Assembly (NCBI GenBank): GCA_021852275.1
Contig: JAJZNX010000093.1
Location: 1-52,323, forward strand
Direction of reading: 5' to 3'
Source: Planctomycetota bacterium
GTDB taxonomy: Bacteria > Planctomycetota > Phycisphaerae > WQYP01
DNA length: 52,323 bases
Position 1 is the stretch's first letter. Each line of letters starts with the position of its first letter. Below the pieces are notes generated by a model. That model was not told the origin of the DNA and did not search any database. It saw nothing but the letters and a program-made list of their open reading frames with translations. A program made the position numbers and the translations under genes. Below are positions 9,144 to 15,232 of the stretch, in pieces.

Positions 9144-9340
9144 CGACAGAATCGGCGAGAAAAATGACCGAGATCATCATCGTGTCGCTGGTGGTGGCGC
9201 TGGTGATCTATGACGTGGCGATTGAGATGAAATTCGGCGTGAATGCCACAATTTCCCAGGTGATTTTTGATACGGCCTCGCACAATCCGTGGATTGCCCT
9301 GGCTGCGGGCATTCTGGTCGGCCATTGGTTTTGGCGGTGA
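9140..9340 (+). CDS. 66-residue membrane protein, copy 1
   Basis: Two hydrophobic segments (about residues 11-27 and 50-65) enclose a polar stretch with EMKFG and FDTASHNPW, ending in GHWFWR. It is a paralogue of the gene at 10227-10427: I count 51 of 66 residues identical, with the differences mostly conservative or silent at codon level, so both copies have been kept under selection. Size and topology would suit a holin or similar membrane protein, but no lysin is nearby. The start overlaps the previous stop. Confidence 0.65.
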   Translation: MTTESARKMTEIIIVSLVVALVIYDVAIEMKFGVNATISQVIFDTASHNPWIALAAGILVGHWFWR

Positions 9341-9341
9341 T

Positions 9342-10115
9342 ATGGCGAACGTGAAAACTAATTTTCCCACTGCACCGGCACGCAGCGATCTGGATCTCTG
9401 GCTGGCGCTTAAGCTGGTGGCGGAAAAATCCGCCGCACGCTGCCGGTTTTTGTTTCCCGATCAGCGGGCCGATGCCATCGCCGACGCGACGGTGTTTCTG
9501 GTGGAAGCTGCGGCGAAATTTCAGCCGGGGCGCTCTGGCCGCGGCGGTGCGGAGGCGTACTTTAGCCGCGTCGCGGATAGGTTTATGTGGAAGTGGCAGC
9601 GGAAAAATTCGCGGGCTACTGCCGCCTGCCGGTCCGGGTCCGGCAAGCTGGAGGCCGGTAAACGCCCGGACGGCGTGCTGCCGCTGGGATGTTATGACCG
9701 GGCAAAAAAACAGATCACGCATCCCGCGAGCCGGAAATTATTGCAGCAGCGCCTTGGCGACATGATTGCCCGCTGCCGAAAGCACATTGACTCTGCCGGG
9801 CACGAGCGGGACGTGGCCGCGGCAACGCTGGGGCTGCGGATTTTGGAGCAGCTTCGCAAGCTGCTGCTGGGACCAAAACGGCCCAATGGGACGTGCCTGC
9901 TGGCGGCGTTTCTGGCGGCCACGGTGGTATTTGCTACTGTGGCGGCGGGGTGTCACGATCAGGATTCGCAGGCGGCACGCAGTGAGAATCCGCCCGTGGC
10001 GACGGGGCCACAAACTAGCCCGGTGACGCCGGAGCCGAATTCGCTGCTGCTGTTTGTCGGGGGGCTGGGAGCGGCGATCATGATCTGGCCCAGGCGGTGG
10101 AGAAAACTAAGATGA
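9342..10115 (+). CDS. Prophage protein with sigma-region-2-like N-terminus and PEP-CTERM-like C-terminus
   Basis: A 257-residue product with three unlike parts. Residues about 15-85 look like sigma factor region 2 (ADAIADATVFLVEAAAKF, then AYFSRVADRF and WKWQRKN). Residues about 190-206 form a membrane segment ending in a lipobox-like VAAGC. The last 30 residues read PEPNSLLLFVGG, a hydrophobic run, then RRWRKLR, matching the PEP-CTERM sorting signal. That signal is normally found on exported proteins and is read by an exosortase. It lies between the two 66-residue paralogues and overlaps the next gene by ATGA. Function unknown; the sigma likeness is weak and by eye. Confidence 0.55.
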   Translation: MANVKTNFPTAPARSDLDLWLALKLVAEKSAARCRFLFPDQRADAIADATVFLVEAAAKFQPGRSGRGGAEAYFSRVADRFMWKWQRKNSRATAACRSGSGKLEAGKRPDGVLPLGCYDRAKKQITHPASRKLLQQRLGDMIARCRKHIDSAGHERDVAAATLGLRILEQLRKLLLGPKRPNGTCLLAAFLAATVVFATVAAGCHDQDSQAARSENPPVATGPQTSPVTPEPNSLLLFVGGLGAAIMIWPRRWRKLR

Positions 10116-10237
10116 TTTGGCTGGTAGCGATTGCAGGATTTTTGATAGGTGCGCTGGCGGCGACGGTGATCGTGATATTCTGGGCTGCACGTGTTGCGGA
10201 ACGATATGATGATGTGCGAGGTGGGTATGACGACTGA
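10112..10237 (+). CDS. 41-residue single-span membrane protein
   Basis: A very short coding region starting at an ATG that overlaps the previous stop (ATGA), and overlapping the next gene by 11 bases. The product begins MIWLVAIAGFLIGALAA and continues as one membrane helix, then ends in a charged tail with ARVAERYDDV. The tight coupling on both sides argues that it is translated. Function unknown. Confidence 0.5.
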   Translation: MIWLVAIAGFLIGALAATVIVIFWAARVAERYDDVRGGYDD

Positions 10238-10427
10238 TACTGCGAGAAAAATGACGGAGGTCGTGATCGTTGCACTGGTGATCGCGCTTGTGGTGTATGA
10301 CATTGTTGTCGAAATGAAATTCGGCACGCAGGCGACGATTTCGCAGGTGATATTTGATACGGCTTCGCATAACCCGTGGATTGCGATGCTTGCGGGAATT
10401 TTAATCGGTCATTGGTTTTGGCGGTGA
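10227..10427 (+). CDS. 66-residue membrane protein, copy 2
   Basis: A paralogue of the product at 9140-9340, with the same length, the same two hydrophobic segments and the same GHWFWR ending. The start at 10227 follows GAGGTGGG at 10218-10225. It overlaps the end of the 41-residue gene. Two diverged but length-conserved copies within 1.3 kb suggest a duplication with selection on both, perhaps partners in one membrane complex. Confidence 0.6.
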   Translation: MTTDTARKMTEVVIVALVIALVVYDIVVEMKFGTQATISQVIFDTASHNPWIAMLAGILIGHWFWR

Positions 10428-10430
10428 TAC

Positions 10431-11396
10431 GTGGACGCAACTTTTTTAGGGCCGAATAATACCAGTGTGCTCACGCCATCGGCGTGGAGTACCGGTGCTG
10501 TACCTGGGCCAGCCGATACCGCCAGCATGGGCGGTTTCGTTGGAACGCTTGCGTCCGCAAGTTGGTCTCCGGGAAATTTGACGGATGGCGGCCTTGCCAC
10601 CAGCGGCGTTCAGATAAGCGGAACGTCCACGCTTTCGGTGGCTGGGTATATTTCCAACACAGTTAAGTCCACCGCTGGGTACGGTAGCGCATTTATTTCA
10701 GGTGGGGGAAATAGTAACCCCACCATCTCTTGCAACGCGCTCAACGTGAGTGGGGGCGGCTACGGCATTAAATTTTCGTTTGGCTATAACATTTCATTGA
10801 CGGTAGGTGCGGGCGGAATTACCGCGTCCGGGCCCGGCACGATTGCGGTTGCGTATTATAACCCAAACTTCGATACTGCTGGAGCGTTTAGGTATTCCGG
10901 GAATGGAACTGCAACCGCGGGAGCCTGTATTTTCCGTCAACAGTCGAACAATGACGGCGGCGTGGCGACATCGACGTGGACGGGAAATATATCAGCCAGT
11001 GGAACTGGGTCAGCATGTACGCAGATCATGACAAACACCGCACCTGTAACGATCAACGGCAATTTGACCGCGAGTGCCGGGGCAAGCATTAACAGTAACC
11101 CTTTCGGGTATGGCCCCTTCACTTTGGTGAATGGGGTTGTCAACATTTCTTCGGGCGGCGTCTTGGTCTTTACTATCAATGGGGTTCTCGTAATCAATAA
11201 TCCCTTAGTCATGGACAATACCAGTACGTATTCAAACCTCGGTGGGTTATTGGTTCACGTGGGACCGTTGCCATCGCAGATTACGCAGCCCGGAGCACAT
11301 TTTCAGGTACCCGCCCCCAATCAAGTAGCTTCCGGTGTCAGCTTTGGCATGGGGTTGCAGGGAAACCTTTCATCCAACAGACGGGTAATTATTTAA
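10431..11396 (+). CDS. Repetitive beta-rich phage surface protein
   Basis: A 321-residue product starting at GTG. It is very rich in Gly, Ser, Thr, Asn and Ala, with recurring short patterns such as LTVGAGGITASGPGT and NISASGTG that suggest a beta-helix or adhesin-like fold. It lies in the tail-gene region just before two other low-complexity proteins, so a head-decoration or receptor-contact role is plausible. No family is recognised. No strong ribosome site is seen, and it starts four bases after the preceding stop, so it is probably coupled. Confidence 0.6.
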   Translation: MDATFLGPNNTSVLTPSAWSTGAVPGPADTASMGGFVGTLASASWSPGNLTDGGLATSGVQISGTSTLSVAGYISNTVKSTAGYGSAFISGGGNSNPTISCNALNVSGGGYGIKFSFGYNISLTVGAGGITASGPGTIAVAYYNPNFDTAGAFRYSGNGTATAGACIFRQQSNNDGGVATSTWTGNISASGTGSACTQIMTNTAPVTINGNLTASAGASINSNPFGYGPFTLVNGVVNISSGGVLVFTINGVLVINNPLVMDNTSTYSNLGGLLVHVGPLPSQITQPGAHFQVPAPNQVASGVSFGMGLQGNLSSNRRVII

Positions 11397-11405
11397 GGAG
11401 TCTTT

Positions 11406-11990
11406 ATGCTCAATCAACAGCAACTGCAAGCGTATATCACAGCGAACGCCGCGACACTTGGAACACTATCCGACGCCGACGCGGCTACAGCGATTAACAC
11501 GGCGACGACAACGACCACGTATAACCCGCTGACGCTGACGATACCATTTTTGTACGCGACCTTTGGCGCTGCTGCGGCGACGATACTGGCGAATTTCCGC
11601 ACGATTGCCACGACGCCGCCATGGAGTGATTTCTTACCTCTGTTGACTGCCGGTGGAATTCCCGCGAATTCTGGCGTGGGCGTGGATATGCTCAATGAGC
11701 TGACGACCACCAACCCACCGGTGCTGACGGCGGCTCAGGCGGCAACGCTGATCGGCATGACGCAGCAGAAAAATTATCAATTCGGCCAGGAAGTGCAGAC
11801 CACCGACGTGACGACCGCACGGGCGGCGATTGCCCAGGCGGCCACGGCCACGCGGCTTCAAAGCCAGGTGCAGCAGGGATTTGCCGCTGCGATGGCTTTA
11901 GTTTCGGCCTACCAGAACGGCCCGAGCACGGGAACGGCCCCGACAGCGAGCCAACTGCAAAATGCTTTTTCTACTGTGGTAACGGGGTAA
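11406..11990 (+). CDS. Hypothetical phage structural protein
   Basis: A 194-residue, Ala/Thr-rich, mostly helical protein without signal peptide or membrane segment. AAGGAG at 11395-11400 supports the start. Repeated TTTT and ATAA stretches give it low complexity. It sits between two fibre-like genes and is probably a virion or assembly component. I do not recognise a family. Confidence 0.55.
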   Translation: MLNQQQLQAYITANAATLGTLSDADAATAINTATTTTTYNPLTLTIPFLYATFGAAAATILANFRTIATTPPWSDFLPLLTAGGIPANSGVGVDMLNELTTTNPPVLTAAQAATLIGMTQQKNYQFGQEVQTTDVTTARAAIAQAATATRLQSQVQQGFAAAMALVSAYQNGPSTGTAPTASQLQNAFSTVVTG

Positions 11991-11993
11991 GCT

Positions 11994-12968
11994 ATGAGCC
12001 TTCCAGCGGGTACAATCAGAACCAACACCGTGATGATCGTCCAGGCGGGTACGGTTACGCCCACGCAATGTGATGCGAGTGTGCCGAGCATATCATATTC
12101 TTTTGTCGCTGGCACCGGCACACTACCTGCCGGTACTTATTACGCGTGCATTCAGTGGACGGGCTCAGATGGGACTATTTACCAGACGCCAACGGTAACG
12201 TTGACGCTTGCTTCGGCGGGTGAGCTTGAGCTTACGACCAGACAGGCGAATTCACCTTATGGTGGTGCTGCGGGCTGGAGCAGCACCTATAACGTGTTCG
12301 TTGGGACTTCGCCAGCGGCAATGTATTTGCAGGCGTCCAACCAGACTGCCCAGCCGTATTATCAATCCGTGCCGCTTGTCACCAATACCCAGATCGCCAT
12401 GGGGCCATCGCCCACGCTGCGGGTGTTTCAAGGGATCGGTAGTGCGATCAACGTCGGGGCCGTATGGACAAATTTATCAACGGGCTACTGGCAATACGCC
12501 TACCCCCTCCCGCTGACGTGGCCCGTGGGAGCGCAGGCGAAAGAAATCGTGACCACCACAGTTGGTGGCGTCGGGCAGCCAGCGGAATTCGGATATGAAG
12601 TTGGTCTGACGCCATTGACGAGCGCCCAGACGCAGACGGCGGCGGCTGCGGCGATTACGGCGGCGGAGCCGGCGATCGGGGCGGCTGCGGTAACGGCCCT
12701 GACCGGGGTGGGCGTGCCCGGCAACGCGAGTGTGCTTTTCAATGTTACCTCGCAGGCGTCGGGGGCGGCGATTCAAAATTCGCTGCTGAGCCTTCAGGCC
12801 GCGGGCCAGACGCTCGCCCGCGGAATCACCTCGGCCAACGGACAGGTGACACTGGCCGCGCCGAATGGAACTTATACGCTGGTGGCCACCGCGGTGCCGG
12901 GCTTTGGCGGCTATTCAGGATCCGTGACGCTGCCGGTGCCGGGCGGAACGGTGAATATATCGGGCTAG
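11994..12968 (+). CDS. Phage fibre-like protein with Ig/carboxypeptidase-regulatory-like C-terminus
   Basis: A 324-residue beta-rich protein. Residues about 35-150 contain a fibronectin/Ig-like strand pattern (GTYYACIQWTGSDGTIYQ). A short Ala-rich helical section near residues 205-240 is followed by a C-terminal domain of about 80 residues with SVLFNVTSQ, GITSANGQVTLAAPNGTY and a closing VTLPVPGGTVNISG, the pattern of carboxypeptidase-regulatory-like domains used on many surface proteins. A receptor-binding or virion decoration role is inferred. A heptamer repeat follows its stop. Confidence 0.6.
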   Translation: MSLPAGTIRTNTVMIVQAGTVTPTQCDASVPSISYSFVAGTGTLPAGTYYACIQWTGSDGTIYQTPTVTLTLASAGELELTTRQANSPYGGAAGWSSTYNVFVGTSPAAMYLQASNQTAQPYYQSVPLVTNTQIAMGPSPTLRVFQGIGSAINVGAVWTNLSTGYWQYAYPLPLTWPVGAQAKEIVTTTVGGVGQPAEFGYEVGLTPLTSAQTQTAAAAAITAAEPAIGAAAVTALTGVGVPGNASVLFNVTSQASGAAIQNSLLSLQAAGQTLARGITSANGQVTLAAPNGTYTLVATAVPGFGGYSGSVTLPVPGGTVNISG

Positions 12969-12970
12969 AA

Positions 12971-13024
12971 GTTAGGAGTTAGGAGTTAGGAGGGGCGCAC
13001 GCAAACTGCTAAATCCTAACTCCT
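12971..13024. repeat. Heptamer tandem repeat with downstream inverted copy
   Basis: GTTAGGA occurs three times in tandem at 12971-12991. An inverted copy, TCCTAACTCCT, lies at 13014-13024. It can pair with either of two registers (12974-12984 or 12981-12991), giving an 11-bp stem with two alternative loops. It fills the gap between two tail genes. It resembles short tandem repeat families known from other bacterial genomes; its role is unknown. Confidence 0.7.
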
Positions 13025-13042
13025 GGCTACTAAGGGACGTTT

Positions 13043-13531
13043 ATGAGCAAAATAAATTTAACGCTTGCTCCCCTCCTGGCCGGCGGCGGTTCCACGGTCG
13101 CAGCCGCACTGGTTGCGGCCCTGCAAAATGACGCCGAACTGGCATCCATCCTGGGCACGTATGGAGTGTGGCTCTCACCCGTGCCCGAAACCCAATCAAT
13201 GCCGTTCATCGTGGTCACGCTGCCGCCCGGAAATATGGCCCGCTACACCGGCGGAGTCGCGGGCCGACGCACGGAAGATTACACCTTGGCGATTGTGGGA
13301 AACTCCGCGATCGCGCTCCGCCAGGCATCCGCACGGATCGGCGGACCCCAGCCGCCCGCGGGCAACGGCATGTTCGAACAACAGCCGGGTGCCCTGGTCG
13401 TGCCGGGCTGGTCGATTGCCCAGATTTTTGCCCAGGAACAGGGGTTCCGCGGAGAACGCGGCAAGGACGCTCAGGGCCGCGAAGTCTATTCCGCATGGAG
13501 CCAGATCAGCGTTACCGCATGGCCCCAGTGA
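13043..13531 (+). CDS. Tail terminator / tail completion protein candidate (DUF3168-like)
   Basis: A 162-residue alpha/beta protein. The N-terminal helix (STVAAALVAALQNDAELASILG), then a proline-rich turn and the strand SMPFIVVTLPPG, follow the pattern of small tail-completion proteins that cap the tail at the neck. Its place after the connector and closure genes and before the tail tube gene fits, although fibre-like genes intervene. Assignment rests on pattern and position, not on a clear motif. Confidence 0.5.
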   Translation: MSKINLTLAPLLAGGGSTVAAALVAALQNDAELASILGTYGVWLSPVPETQSMPFIVVTLPPGNMARYTGGVAGRRTEDYTLAIVGNSAIALRQASARIGGPQPPAGNGMFEQQPGALVVPGWSIAQIFAQEQGFRGERGKDAQGREVYSAWSQISVTAWPQ

Positions 13532-13541
13532 GGAGGTGGGT

Positions 13542-14006
13542 GTGGCCACAGACCTGATTGAAGCGTTTTTGCCGCGGCTGCGGGCCGCAGTCCAAAAACT
13601 CGCCGAAGAGTCCAAGGTTAACCTGCGCTACGACCTCTCTGAAGAAGGTCACGTCCGACCGTTCATCGTCTCGGCGCCGGGCCAGCCTCCAAAAAACTGG
13701 GATGGCCGGTTGCTCAACACCATCTCCATCGAACCTCGCGAATCTTCCGGATGGCTGGGCTGGACGATCATGGTCACCGGTGCGGCCCAGGACCCGCGTG
13801 ATGCCCACCCCGGCAATATCGCCGCGGCTGAAGAATTTGGCCACTTTTGGGATGGCTGGGCCCAGGACTTTGAGGACGGCTACAAATGGGTATGGATCTG
13901 CAAACCCCATTGGGTCGCGCCACGCCCGTTCATGGGACCCTTGCTCGATTGGGTCGCCGGCGCTGCCCACGACTTTCTCCAGGCCCAGGTGGATGCGCCC
14001 TGGTAG
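13542..14006 (+). CDS. Phage neck/tail protein, HK97 gp10-like by position
   Basis: A 154-residue product starting at GTG after AGGAGG at 13531-13536; GTG at 13536 in the same frame would add two residues. The sequence has an amphipathic N-terminal helix (LIEAFLPRLRAAVQKLAEES) and several tryptophans (ESSGWLGWTIMV, FGHFWDGWAQDF). No family is clear. Order within the neck region, before the tail tube gene, suggests a head-tail joining role. Confidence 0.5.
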   Translation: MATDLIEAFLPRLRAAVQKLAEESKVNLRYDLSEEGHVRPFIVSAPGQPPKNWDGRLLNTISIEPRESSGWLGWTIMVTGAAQDPRDAHPGNIAAAEEFGHFWDGWAQDFEDGYKWVWICKPHWVAPRPFMGPLLDWVAGAAHDFLQAQVDAPW

Positions 14007-14065
14007 ACCCCCAAACTGCCATCACGTCTTAAAGATGCCACAGACGGCTCTTTAGGAGTTTTTTC

Positions 14066-14474
14066 ATGTCTTCAGCAAACCTAGTGACCGGGACGGAAGG
14101 TATCATCGTGCTGCCCAGCGGGATGGAAGTGAATGTGGAATCGTTTTCGCTCCAGCGCACGGACGCCGAGGAAGACACTACCGCGGTGCAGGAAACGCAG
14201 CAAAACTCAGCCCAGACGACGTTTCGCTACCATGGCGAAGTGCAGGGCGAATTGGTCGGGGGGGGGCAATGTGCTCGGGCCGGCGCTGCCGGGTTATTTT
14301 ATGAATGTCGGTATGCTGCTTATTGTGGACCCGGCGAGTCCGTTTGGCCAATACCAGGGCACCTGGAATTTGCAGCATTGCAAAACTGCGGTAACCAACC
14401 GCGGCAATTCCACCATCACCAAGTTCACTGCGAATTTTGTAAGCCAGAACGTGACCTGCGGGCCTAAGTCGTAA
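14066..14474 (+). CDS. Tail tube protein candidate, reading frame shifts at a G9 run
   Basis: AGGAG precedes the ATG at 14066. The first frame codes for 64 residues up to GEVQGELV and then enters nine Gs at 14258-14266. After this the sensible sequence (NVLGPALPGYFMNVGML, then STITKFTANFVSQNV) continues in the +1 frame to the stop at 14474, while the zero frame ends at 14467 with unlikely His/Cys-rich sequence. Eight Gs would give one open frame of 135 codons. The gene sits directly before the tail chaperone pair, where the major tail protein belongs, although 135 residues is short. The shift may be a sequencing or mutational indel, or a programmed event. Confidence 0.6.
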
Positions 14475-14510
14475 CCTGGCTCTGGTGGTATTTTTTTCGG
14501 AGTCGTCACC

Positions 14511-15074
14511 ATGCAGGGAAGCTCAGAATTCTCACAGGTTAAAATATGCACTCTCGCGCTGCCGCGTATGCCCTTACCGCAGCTCTGCGAGCTGCTTTCC
14601 GGCCTCAAGGCCCGGCGGGATGCGGCTATGCGGGCCAGCGTGGAACGCTCAGCGGCCTCTGAGCAAGCCCGTCTGCGAGCAGAGCCCGTGCCGTCCGAAC
14701 AGGCGGCGGCGCGGCTTCACCTCACCCGCGTCGAACAAAAGTGCCAGGAAGTGGCCGAATGGGCCGCGCGGCTCATTGCCGAGGAAGAGACGCTTGACCC
14801 TGATCTGTCCATTGCCGCGGCGTGGGGCACAACCCCCGCGGGGACATCCGCGATTGTCGGCTGGGCCCTGGCGGCGGCCGGAAAGACCTGGGCCGACGTG
14901 GCGGCGGCGAGCGTGCTGGAATTGCAGGCCGCGGCCCGCGACATCCTGCATCTGGCCCCGGCAGACCCTACAGCGGCCGGCGCAGCCTCCGCGGCGTCGC
15001 CGGCCTTAGCACCTTCTGGAACCTCGGCGAGCTCGGAATCGACCCCCGCGGCTACAGCTACGGGCAGCTCGTGA
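14511..15074 (+). CDS. Tail assembly chaperone, lambda G-like
   Basis: A 187-residue product starting 8 bases after GGAG at 14499-14502. Residues 20-100 are helical and charged (LCELLSGLKARRD, VEQKCQEVAEWAARLIAEEE). The last 40 residues are an Ala/Ser/Pro/Thr-rich tail. A second frame (-1) overlaps its end and carries a separate domain at 15047-15232. This layout, between the tail tube gene and the tape measure gene, is the classical position of the G and G-T tail chaperones, which are made from one gene by -1 frameshifting. No clear sequence motif supports it beyond position. Confidence 0.6.
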   Translation: MQGSSEFSQVKICTLALPRMPLPQLCELLSGLKARRDAAMRASVERSAASEQARLRAEPVPSEQAAARLHLTRVEQKCQEVAEWAARLIAEEETLDPDLSIAAAWGTTPAGTSAIVGWALAAAGKTWADVAAASVLELQAAARDILHLAPADPTAAGAASAASPALAPSGTSASSESTPAATATGSS

Positions 15075-15232
15075 TCCTGCTCGATGAGTTGCTGCGCCGC
15101 AATGACCCGGACGGCTGGAAGGAATCCAAAATGCTCCGGGAAGCCCAAAAGGTAAAGCGTCCGCGGGAACGGGATCCGCGGGTGGAACAGTTTGTGGAGC
15201 GGTTTAGAAAAGGGATTGTAAAGGATGGCTGA
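15047..15232 (+). CDS. Tail assembly chaperone T-like domain, -1 frame relative to the preceding gene
   Basis: Open in the -1 frame of the preceding gene, coding for RGYSYGQLVILLDELLRR and then a basic stretch, KVKRPRERDPRVEQF. Recognisable upstream residues (NLGELGID) suggest the domain starts before any good start codon, so it is probably joined to the first protein by frameshifting. One possible slip site is the C5 run at 15043-15047 (zero-frame codons ACC CCC), which would give a 240-residue fusion. The alternative is re-initiation at GTG 15071, which overlaps the first gene's stop. Its stop overlaps the tape measure start by 8 bases. Confidence 0.5.
   Translation, partial: RGYSYGQLVILLDELLRRNDPDGWKESKMLREAQKVKRPRERDPRVEQFVERFRKGIVKDG

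Noticed and set aside
13065-13541. Upstream extension of the gene at 13542
   Set aside because: It overlaps the convincing gene at 13043-13531, while a good ribosome site precedes GTG 13542.
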